DNA of 8,252 bases from Candidatus Gallibacteroides avistercoris (GTDB lineage Bacteria > Bacteroidota > Bacteroidia > Bacteroidales > CHK158-818). The stretch is taken from contig DVNA01000179.1 in assembly GCA_018714665.1 (NCBI GenBank), forward strand, positions 1 to 8,252, read 5' to 3'. Position numbers and translations under genes: made by a program. The number at the start of each line of letters is the position of its first letter. Within the stretch, counting starts at the first letter, position 1. Of the stretch, positions 1 to 5,890 are shown piece by piece. The notes beneath the pieces are model-generated. The model ran no database searches, was not told the origin of the DNA, and worked only from the letters and a program-made list of their open reading frames with translations.

Positions 1-936
1 GTACATCATCAGTTTTACAGAGACGTGCCGGTCTTGTTTTTCGATCTCGCTCATGTATTCTTTATAAAGGGAGGTGTATCGGTCTGTGACATCGTATGCG
101 TGGACGTAGTTTATCTTTCTGTTCCATACGAGGGGAAACGATGTTTCTGCTGGTTTGAACGATGCTGCATAGATGGCGTGTTGCCGGTCGCCTTTGGTGG
201 ATTTGCCGGCATCGGCGAAGAACCAGGCTCTGTTCAACTGTTTATCGGGATAATATTCGGTAAAGTACCATTGTCCCTCGGCCCACACCTCGCTCCAATT
301 ATGGTTGCCCCGGTTGTCGTGCCAGTTGGGGGTGCCGGCAACCCGCGAAGGGATACCTACGGCTCTTAAAGCATCGGTCAGCAGGATGGATAACCCGCTA
401 CACGAAGCCATTCCCTGGGAGATGGACTCGGAAGGACTTTGGTCGGGACGTTTCCGTTTGGTGTTGTAATCTACCAGTAACTCGTCGCGGATGTTCCTGT
501 TTACCGAGTCGATAGCCTCGAAAATCGTTTGGCAGTTTTGTACATAGGGAGAGAACCGTTCAAAGAAATCCTTGCGCCACATTTCCCGTGTCTCATTCAG
601 ACAAGCATACGGGAGTACTTCATTGAAAAATATCGAATCGGGGATTGCTTGTGCCCAAGAGAATTGATTCCGGGCTTTGTAGGCATATTCGACATTTTCT
701 GACAAGATGTCGGCCGATAGCGATTTTAGATCTCGTTCGGGCATATAGGCAATCAAGAATGCAACGCCGTCTTTCTGTTCTGCCGGTGCATCCGACAATA
801 CTTTTTTCAGGTTCTCGGCATTTTCGCCGGCTTTGGAAAAGGCTTCGTCCAGCAACGGGTGGTATGCTGGGGATACTCCCGGGTATTGGGAGCAGCTGCA
901 TAAGGCGATGCAGATAACAAGCAAGAGGTGTTTCAT
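1..936 (-). CDS. Transglutaminase-fold lipoprotein, C-terminus cut off by the window edge
   Basis: The frame is open from the ATG at 936 to base 1, so 312 residues are visible and the C-terminus is missing. Residues 1-15 look like a lipoprotein signal: K2, a hydrophobic stretch (LLLVICIAL), then L-C-S-C with C15 as the likely lipidated cysteine, so the protein probably sits on the outer face of the cell envelope. The middle holds a transglutaminase/papain-like core: C179 in GMASCSG, H212 in NHNWSEVW, and an acidic position after the W223 strand (E227 or D231 in YFTEYYPDK). Such domains usually act as peptidases or amidases in bacteria; the substrate here is unknown. The stretch YVHAYDVTDRYT (277-288) resembles the point where related long Bacteroidetes proteins pass into Ig-like or carboxypeptidase-regulatory domains, so the full protein may be much longer. 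The only promoter-like string upstream is a weak TACTTTTA at 962-969 (minus). The fold assignment is good; the function is open. Confidence 0.85.
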   Translation of the reverse strand, partial: MKHLLLVICIALCSCSQYPGVSPAYHPLLDEAFSKAGENAENLKKVLSDAPAEQKDGVAFLIAYMPERDLKSLSADILSENVEYAYKARNQFSWAQAIPDSIFFNEVLPYACLNETREMWRKDFFERFSPYVQNCQTIFEAIDSVNRNIRDELLVDYNTKRKRPDQSPSESISQGMASCSGLSILLTDALRAVGIPSRVAGTPNWHDNRGNHNWSEVWAEGQWYFTEYYPDKQLNRAWFFADAGKSTKGDRQHAIYAASFKPAETSFPLVWNRKINYVHAYDVTDRYTSLYKEYMSEIEKQDRHVSVKLMMY

Positions 937-997
937 AATAAGGTTGATTGAAATAACGAGCTAAAAGTAACGAAAAACCGTTGTGTATAAAAACAAT

Positions 998-1026
998 TGT
1001 GTCGGAAAATTTTATTTTCCGACACA
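998..1026 (-). terminator. Intrinsic terminator of the rprX-rprY operon
   Basis: A perfect 13-bp inverted repeat (998-1010 with 1014-1026, arm TGTGTCGGAAAAT) closes a 3-base loop. Read on the minus strand it lies 38 bases after the rprY stop codon and is followed by a T-rich tract (ATTGTTTTTA, 988-997). Its position and orientation fit the end of the rprXY transcript. On the plus strand no T tract follows directly, so it is probably one-directional. Confidence 0.8.
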
Positions 1027-1063
1027 GGTTGTATCAAAAGATGCTGAAAGTTGGCTATATGTA

Positions 1064-1774
1064 TTATTTGATTTTTACCTCCATTTCAGGAGCGATCAGT
1101 TTGTATCCTTTACCGTGAATATTGATGATTTCAATAGAGGGATCATCTTTCAAATGTTTACGTAATTTGGTAATATATACGTCCATACTGCGGGCGTTGA
1201 AGTAGTTGTCGTCTATCCAGATGGTTTTCAGCGCAAAGTTTCTTTCCAGAATTTCATTGACGTGGGCGCAAAGCAGGCTCAGCAGTTCAGACTCTTTGGT
1301 GGTCAGTTTGGTTACTTTTTCGCCGATAGACAGCACTTGTTTTTGGGTATCGAAAGTAAATTGTCCGATTTTGTACATATTTACCTCCTTGCCCTTTTTC
1401 CCTTTTACCCGACGCAGGATGGCTTCGATACGGAATACGAGCTCTTCCATGCTGAACGGTTTGGTAATGTAGTCGTCAGCTCCGATTTTGAAACCTTCGA
1501 GAATATCTTCTTTCAACGTCTTGGCCGTCAAGAATACGATGGGTACCTCGCTGTTTATGGCGCGGATTTCCTGAGCCAATGTAAATCCATCTTTTTTAGG
1601 CATCATCACATCCAGTACACATAAATCGTATTTCCCTTTCAGAAAAGCCTTGTATCCGCTTTCTCCGTCAGAAAAAAGATCGGCGGCAAAGCCTTTGGCT
1701 TGCAAATATTCTCTTAATAACATGCCAAGATTTTCATCGTCTTCGCACAATAATACATGTAATCTTTCTTCCAT
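1064..1774 (-). CDS. rprY: OmpR/PhoB-family response regulator RprY
   Basis: This 236-residue protein has a receiver domain (about 5-118) and a winged-helix DNA-binding domain (about 135-232). The phosphorylation site is D55 (VLDVMMP), with the acidic pocket D12/D13, T83 (FLTAK) and K105 (TKPF) all in place, so a normal phospho-switch is expected. The two domains are joined by a short lysine-rich linker (VKGKKGKE). The sequence, including ILEGFKIGADDYITKPFSME and the end IINIHGKGYKLI, closely resembles RprY of Bacteroides fragilis and related species as I remember it. RprY was found as a regulator affecting tetQ-related expression, and in Porphyromonas gingivalis it is linked to envelope and oxidative stress. 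The gene starts 5 bases after the rprX stop codon, so the two are co-transcribed and probably translationally coupled. A strong terminator follows. Confidence 0.93.
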   Translation of the reverse strand: MEERLHVLLCEDDENLGMLLREYLQAKGFAADLFSDGESGYKAFLKGKYDLCVLDVMMPKKDGFTLAQEIRAINSEVPIVFLTAKTLKEDILEGFKIGADDYITKPFSMEELVFRIEAILRRVKGKKGKEVNMYKIGQFTFDTQKQVLSIGEKVTKLTTKESELLSLLCAHVNEILERNFALKTIWIDDNYFNARSMDVYITKLRKHLKDDPSIEIINIHGKGYKLIAPEMEVKIK

Positions 1775-1779
1775 AATTC

Positions 1780-3258
1780 TTAGTTTTTTATTAGAGGTAA
1801 AGTAATTATAAATTTCGTTCCCACTTCATATTCGCTTTCTACCCGGATGGTCCCTTTGAGCTCGCGTACGATTTTGTTTACATAGGCCAGCCCTAAACCG
1901 AATCCTTTTACGTTGTGTACGTTACCGGTCGATACCCGGTAGAATTTATCGAATATTTTCTTTAAATCGTCTTTCTTTATGCCTATACCGTTGTCTTGTA
2001 TGGAGATCTCTATTTTATCTCCGGTGTTCCATGTTTTGATAAACAAGGCGATGGGGCGCCCCTCCTTGCTGTATTTTACAGCATTGTCCAGCAGGTTGAA
2101 GATGACGTTGGTAAAATGCATTTCATCTACGGTAGCCATCGATTCGGTAGCCGACAAGTCTGTTTCTATCGTTCCGCCGAATTTTTCGACTTTCAGTTTG
2201 AAGGTGGTGGCTACCGATAGAACGAGATCGTTTATATCTACGCTGGTCAGTTTCAGCATGGTTTTCTGCCGTTCAAACATGGACATCTGCAAAACCTTCT
2301 CTACTTGGAACCTCAATCGCTTGGTTTCGTCGTTTATGACACCCGATATGTGTTGAAACATCTGGGGACTTTTTGATACGACCGGGTCGTTTAACATCTG
2401 GGCTGCCAATGATATGGTTGATATGGGCGTTTTGAATTCATGTGTCATGTTGTTGATAAAGTCCGACTTCATTTCTGTCAGCCGTTTTTGGCGGAATGCC
2501 GTTACAATGGTAAACAGGAATGTTATCAACAGTACCAGTGTGAAGAAGAACGATGGGATGAAAATCTTCATGGTGCTGTATATGTAGTTGGGCCTTGTCG
2601 GGAAATATACATCTAATTTGTATGTCGAGTTATCGTTCGGAAACAACTGCTGGGTAAACAGGTTTACTTTGTTTTTGGGTTGATAATCGGGCGACTGGGC
2701 AATAATAGCACCTTCGTTGGTGGAGATGGCGAGTTGGAACGGTACATTCAGACCGTTGTTTTGCAACTCTTGTCTCAAATACATTTCGGCTTTTCGGATA
2801 TCTACCCGTTCAGTGATGGGCCGATTGTTGGAGGTCCGTAATATCTCCATGGTCAATTCATCTAAAAGATAACGTTGGTACAGAACTCTTCTTTCCAGCG
2901 TTTCCTGTATCTCCTGAAATGACGAAACAATTGTTTTCCCGCCATGTTTGATCGAAAGGTTTACCCGGGGTTTTGCCTGTTGTGCCAGTGTGTCGTTTGA
3001 TGGGTCTGGTGTGGAGGCATAATTGCCTATTTCGTTTTCGTACCGTATCTGATCTTGCAGGTCGTCTATCAGGTATTTTTTTGTCTCTTCTTTTTCAAGG
3101 CTTCGGCTTACTCCCCAGAGACATCTTTTGACGATTTCGCTGAATTGATCTTCCCGCATTTTCACTATATTACCCATATAGCTTATCTGCAAATAGAGCA
3201 ATCCGGCAAAAGTAACGGCCATAATCAGTACCAATAACCAAATCGTCGATTTTTTCAT
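1780..3258 (-). CDS. rprX: Membrane sensor histidine kinase RprX
   Basis: This 492-residue kinase has one N-terminal membrane helix (about 5-25), a periplasmic region of roughly 205 residues, a second helix (about 232-254), then the catalytic part. The phospho-acceptor is H273 in NNMTHEFKTP. The ATPase domain has the N box (N388 and N392 in FNLLDNAVKYS), the G1 box DNGIGI (422-427) and the G2 box GFGLGL (452-457), so all catalytic motifs are intact. Only about 17 residues separate the second helix from the H box, so there is no room for a HAMP domain. The periplasmic part has no motif I recognise; its signal is unknown. It ends 5 bases before rprY, its evident partner. The ATG at 3258 begins MKKSTIWLLV, a typical membrane start, and lies after an A-rich leader as is usual in Bacteroidetes. 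Confidence 0.92.
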   Translation of the reverse strand: MKKSTIWLLVLIMAVTFAGLLYLQISYMGNIVKMREDQFSEIVKRCLWGVSRSLEKEETKKYLIDDLQDQIRYENEIGNYASTPDPSNDTLAQQAKPRVNLSIKHGGKTIVSSFQEIQETLERRVLYQRYLLDELTMEILRTSNNRPITERVDIRKAEMYLRQELQNNGLNVPFQLAISTNEGAIIAQSPDYQPKNKVNLFTQQLFPNDNSTYKLDVYFPTRPNYIYSTMKIFIPSFFFTLVLLITFLFTIVTAFRQKRLTEMKSDFINNMTHEFKTPISTISLAAQMLNDPVVSKSPQMFQHISGVINDETKRLRFQVEKVLQMSMFERQKTMLKLTSVDINDLVLSVATTFKLKVEKFGGTIETDLSATESMATVDEMHFTNVIFNLLDNAVKYSKEGRPIALFIKTWNTGDKIEISIQDNGIGIKKDDLKKIFDKFYRVSTGNVHNVKGFGLGLAYVNKIVRELKGTIRVESEYEVGTKFIITLPLIKN

Positions 3259-3290
3259 TTCTTTTTTTCTAAGTAAACAATGTTCTACTT

Positions 3291-3307
3291 TTTAGGCAAA
3301 ACCTAAA
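3291..3307. promoter_or_regulatory. Small palindrome over the rprX -7 element (possible operator)
   Basis: TTTAGG (3291-3296) and CCTAAA (3302-3307) form a perfect 6-bp inverted repeat around CAAAA. It covers the proposed rprX -7 element, where a bound protein would block RNA polymerase. Autoregulation by RprY is one possibility, but OmpR-type regulators usually bind direct repeats, so the protein involved is unknown and the palindrome could be chance in AT-rich DNA. Confidence 0.3.
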
Positions 3308-3326
3308 TGTTTGTTCACATACGCAA
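3297..3326 (-). promoter_or_regulatory. Candidate rprXY promoter
   Basis: On the minus strand ATTG (TTG at 3324-3326) is followed after 18 bases by TAGGTTTTG (3305 down to 3297). This is close to the Bacteroidetes -33/-7 pattern TTTG and TAnnTTTG, with one base off in the -7 element. Transcription would begin near 3293 and give a leader of about 35 bases before the rprX ATG at 3258. Confidence 0.45.
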
Positions 3327-3370
3327 TATTTTGTCAAATTCATTATAATAAACAAAACAATTTACGTTTT

Positions 3371-3445
3371 TGTTTAAACTACGAAGTCTCTTTTGATGGT
3401 TTCTTGTTTAACACTTCGACGCAAATTTAATAAATGAATGTTTAA
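3371..3445. repeat. Three TGTTTAA repeats with an exact 34-base period
   Basis: TGTTTAA occurs at 3371-3377, 3405-3411 and 3439-3445, each start exactly 34 bases from the next. Inverted TAAACA copies occur at 3274-3279 and 3349-3354. The repeats lie 110-190 bases upstream of the rprX start, between the EF-G terminator and the rprX promoter. Regular spacing suggests repeated protein-binding sites, but the region is AT-rich and the motif short. Confidence 0.35.
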
Positions 3446-3448
3446 GCA

Positions 3449-3484
3449 CAAAAAACGACATAGGGTATTCTATGTCGTTTTTTG
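3449..3484 (-). terminator. Strong intrinsic terminator after the EF-G2 gene
   Basis: A perfect 15-bp inverted repeat (3449-3463 with 3470-3484, arm CAAAAAACGACATAG) surrounds the 6-base loop GGTATT. On the minus strand it starts 26 bases after the EF-G2 stop codon and its descending arm contains six T residues, as an intrinsic terminator should. The A and T runs are symmetrical, so it could also stop plus-strand transcription. It separates the EF-G2 transcript from rprXY. Confidence 0.85.
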
Positions 3485-3510
3485 CTTTTTTAACATCTTT
3501 AATTCGCTCT

Positions 3511-5673
3511 TTATTCTTTTTCGTTTTCTTGCTGAGCTTCGTATTCTTTCAGTAATTTTTCCTGAACGTCGCCCGGAACAAGCTCGTAAGAGGCAAATTT
3601 CATGGAGAAGGAAGCCCTGCCTCCTGTTATGGAACTCAGGGATGTGGAGTATGAAGACATCTCTTTCAGAGGTACTCTTGCCTGGATTTTTTCGAATCCT
3701 TTTTCACTTGACATTCCCATGATAATGGCTCGGCGTCCTTGCAGGTCGCTCATGACATCGCCCATCTTGTCGGCGGGGACAAATACAGATACGTCGTATA
3801 CAGGTTCGAGGATTTTGGGCCCTGCATTTTTAAAAGCTTCGCTGAATGCGTTGCGGCCGGCCAGTCGGAACGATATTTCGTTTGAATCTACCGGATGCAT
3901 TTTCCCGTCATATACACATACGCGTACATCGCGGGCGTATGAGCCGGTCAGAGGACCTTGTTCCATTCTGTCCATCAGCCCTTTGAGGATGGCAGGCAGG
4001 AAGCGTGCGTCGATGGCGCCCCCTACGATACAATTGACAAAGATGAGTTTTCCGCCCCATTCCAGATCGATGGTCTGGGTGTCTCTCACATTCATCTTGT
4101 ACTCTTGTCCGCCGAAACGGTAGGTATCCGGTGCGGGCATTCCCTCTGTGTAGGGTTCGATAATGAGATGTACCTCTCCAAATTGGCCGGCACCGCCAGA
4201 TTGTTTTTTGTGCCGGTAGTCAGCACGGGCAGCTTTGGTGATGGTTTCGCGATAGGGAATCTTGGGCTCAAAGAATTCTATCGGCATTTTGTCGTTGTTT
4301 TCGATACGCCATTTCAACGTGCGCAGGTGGAATTCTCCCTGTCCCGATACGATGGTTTGTTTCAGTTCTTTGGATTGAGTAACTTCCCAAGTGGGGTCCT
4401 CTTCATGCATTCGGGTCAGGATTTCGCTTAATTTTTCGGCATCGGCTTCGTTTACCGGTTTAATGGCCCGTCGCATTTTGGGATCGGGGTATTTGATGAA
4501 GTCGAATTTGTATTCGCATCCTTTTCCGTTAAGCGTATTGCCGGTACGTACATCTTTCAGTTTAACGGTAACGCCGATGTCTCCTGCTTCCAGCGATTCC
4601 ACTTTGGTACGTATTTGTCCCGAGGTGCAATAAATCTGGGCGATACGTTCACGGCTGCCGCGGGTTACATTAATCAGGTCATCACCCTCTTTTACTTTTC
4701 CGGACATTACCTTGAAGTATGAAACCTCTCCGATGTGCGGTTCTACGGTTGTTTTGAAGACGTAAAGACTGGTGGGTCCATTGGCATCAGGGGCAACCTC
4801 TTCGCCTGATATGGTCTGGGGTTTCGGCATTTCGCTGACAAAGGGAACCACGTTTCCGAGGAATTCCATCATCCGGCGTACGCCCATGTCGCGTAATGCG
4901 CTTACACAAAATACAGGGAACATGCTGCGGGTGATCAGTCCTTTGCGGATACCTTCGCGCATTTCATCTTCTGACAGAGAACCCTGGTCGAAAAATTTTT
5001 CCATCAACGTTTCGTCGTTTTCGGCAGCGGCTTCTACCAGTAATTGATGCAATGCTTCTGCTTTTTCTTTTTCCGATTCGGGGATGGGTAATACTTCGGG
5101 TACACCTCCTTCCGGTTTCCATTGGTAAAGTTTCATTTTCAACACATCGACCATGGCGTTGAAATAGGCTCCGCAATGGATGGGGTATTGGATCAATACG
5201 ATTTTATTACCGAAACTTTCTTTTAGTTGTTCTACCGAGTTGTCGAAATCAGCCTTTTCGCCGTCCAACTGATTCATGGCAAAGATAACCGGCTTTTTCA
5301 GATCGTCGGTATATCTGAATATGTTTTGGGTACCTACCTCTACCCCGTATTGGGAGTCGATAACGATAACTCCCGTATCGGTAACATTCAGGGCGGTAAT
5401 GGCGCTTCCTACGAAGTCGTCAGATCCCGGGCAGTCAATCACGTTTAATTTCTTTCCTAAAAATTCGGCATAAAAAACGGTAGAGAAAACCGAGTATCCA
5501 TACTCTTTTTCTACCGGGAAATAGTCGCATACCGTGTTGTTGTTTTCGATGGTTCCTCTGCACTTTATCACGCCACACTCGAAAAGCATGGCTTCTGCGA
5601 GCGTGGTTTTTCCTGAACCTTTACTGCCTAACAAGGCAATGTTTTTAATTTCGTTTGATTGGTATTCCTTCAT
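3511..5673 (-). CDS. fusA2: Elongation factor G paralogue, EF-G2 type (altered GTPase centre)
   Basis: This 720-residue protein has the five-domain layout of EF-G: G domain (about 8-285), II (about 300-395), III (about 400-475), IV (about 478-607) and V (about 608-700), then a charged tail. The P-loop (GSKGSGKT, 16-23), NQLD (134-137) and SA (258-259) are present. Two parts of the GTPase centre deviate: G3 reads D80-C-P-G-S84, with serine where canonical EF-G has the catalytic histidine of DTPGH, and switch I reads EYGYSV (57-62) where EF-G has ERGITI. In domain IV, 41 residues lie between V501 and L543 against about 15 in E. coli EF-G as I recall it, an excess of 26. EF-G2 of B. thetaiotaomicron is reported to translocate without GTP hydrolysis, to accumulate in carbon starvation, and to need a unique 26-residue region; this gene fits. 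A second, canonical fusA should exist elsewhere in the genome. It is monocistronic: its own terminator follows and hemW diverges upstream. TetM-type resistance is unlikely. Confidence 0.93.
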   Translation of the reverse strand: MKEYQSNEIKNIALLGSKGSGKTTLAEAMLFECGVIKCRGTIENNNTVCDYFPVEKEYGYSVFSTVFYAEFLGKKLNVIDCPGSDDFVGSAITALNVTDTGVIVIDSQYGVEVGTQNIFRYTDDLKKPVIFAMNQLDGEKADFDNSVEQLKESFGNKIVLIQYPIHCGAYFNAMVDVLKMKLYQWKPEGGVPEVLPIPESEKEKAEALHQLLVEAAAENDETLMEKFFDQGSLSEDEMREGIRKGLITRSMFPVFCVSALRDMGVRRMMEFLGNVVPFVSEMPKPQTISGEEVAPDANGPTSLYVFKTTVEPHIGEVSYFKVMSGKVKEGDDLINVTRGSRERIAQIYCTSGQIRTKVESLEAGDIGVTVKLKDVRTGNTLNGKGCEYKFDFIKYPDPKMRRAIKPVNEADAEKLSEILTRMHEEDPTWEVTQSKELKQTIVSGQGEFHLRTLKWRIENNDKMPIEFFEPKIPYRETITKAARADYRHKKQSGGAGQFGEVHLIIEPYTEGMPAPDTYRFGGQEYKMNVRDTQTIDLEWGGKLIFVNCIVGGAIDARFLPAILKGLMDRMEQGPLTGSYARDVRVCVYDGKMHPVDSNEISFRLAGRNAFSEAFKNAGPKILEPVYDVSVFVPADKMGDVMSDLQGRRAIIMGMSSEKGFEKIQARVPLKEMSSYSTSLSSITGGRASFSMKFASYELVPGDVQEKLLKEYEAQQENEKE

Positions 5674-5690
5674 ACTATTAGTCTATTATT

Positions 5691-5721
5691 TAAAGTTAAA
5701 CAATCCGCTTTGTTGGGTAAA
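5691..5721 (-). promoter_or_regulatory. Candidate EF-G2 gene promoter
   Basis: On the minus strand TTTA (5721 down to 5718) is followed after 19 bases by TAACTTTA (5698 down to 5691), one base away from the Bacteroidetes TAnnTTTG element. Transcription would start near 5687, 14 bases before the ATG. A second candidate farther up is TTG (5779-5777), 20 bases, TAATTTG (5756-5750), which would give a leader of about 70 bases. The sequence does not decide between them and both may be used. Confidence 0.4.
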
Positions 5722-5788
5722 TGCCGCCACGATGGTTGCATTGTGGGCGCAAATTATCTCTTTTATTTGGAAAAAGCAAGCACCGTAT

Positions 5789-5806
5789 ATATGTTAAAAA
5801 ACATAT
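5789..5806. promoter_or_regulatory. Perfect palindrome with CRP-like geometry upstream of EF-G2
   Basis: ATATGTT (5789-5795) and AACATAT (5800-5806) form a perfect 7-bp inverted repeat around AAAA. Its core can be read as TATGT-N6-ACATA, the 5-6-5 half-site spacing of CRP-family sites. It is centred about 52 bases upstream of the start expected from the distal EF-G2 promoter candidate, about 110 from the proximal one, and about 93 upstream of the hemW start. In B. thetaiotaomicron the CRP-like regulator Cur activates fusA2, so a Cur-type site is a reasonable guess. A weak AT-rich hairpin is the alternative. Confidence 0.4.
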
Positions 5807-5818
5807 TCATCCGTAAGG

Positions 5819-5841
5819 AAACGTCTTTTTTTCTGACGTTT
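5819..5841. promoter_or_regulatory. Inverted repeat AAACGTC-N9-GACGTTT upstream of hemW
   Basis: AAACGTC (5819-5825) and GACGTTT (5835-5841) are perfect reverse complements around a T-rich 9-base spacer. The repeat ends 12 bases before the hemW -33 element, centred near -60 from the expected start, where an activator could touch RNA polymerase. No T tract follows the second arm on the plus strand, and the minus-strand side has no gene ending here, so it is not a normal terminator. The binding protein is unknown. Confidence 0.35.
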
Positions 5842-5853
5842 GGCAAATAGGCA

Positions 5854-5886
5854 TTTGTCCGATTCAAAATAAACTTTTTACCTTTG
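5854..5886 (+). promoter_or_regulatory. Bacteroidetes-type hemW promoter, nearly leaderless
   Basis: TTTG (5854-5857) is followed after 21 bases by TACCTTTG (5879-5886). Both elements match the Bacteroidetes primary sigma factor consensus (TTTG, TAnnTTTG) exactly. The expected start is about 4-6 bases after the -7 element, at 5890-5892, while the hemW ATG begins at 5891. The mRNA should therefore have no 5' leader or almost none. Confidence 0.75.
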
Positions 5887-5890
5887 TACT

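Noticed and set aside
645..917. Overlapping open frames on both strands near 620-917
   Set aside because: The true gene here is the minus-strand lipoprotein frame starting at 936, which has a signal peptide and catalytic motifs and stays open to the window edge.
1979..2356. Open frame on the plus strand opposite rprX
   Set aside because: It lies wholly inside rprX, whose kinase motifs are intact, and its translation shows no domain, signal or family resemblance.
3602..4431. Long plus-strand open frames opposite the EF-G2 gene
   Set aside because: They are antisense to conserved EF-G domains IV and V; their translations look like reverse-strand shadows with no known motif.
3511..5673. TetM/TetQ-like ribosomal protection (tetracycline resistance) protein
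   Set aside because: Those proteins are about 640 residues and, as I recall, keep the DTPGH histidine; this one is 720 residues, has DCPGS, and matches EF-G2 across all domains.
5789..5806. Palindrome as an intrinsic terminator
   Set aside because: The stem is short and AT-only apart from one G-C pair per arm, no gene ends toward it, and no proper T tract follows.
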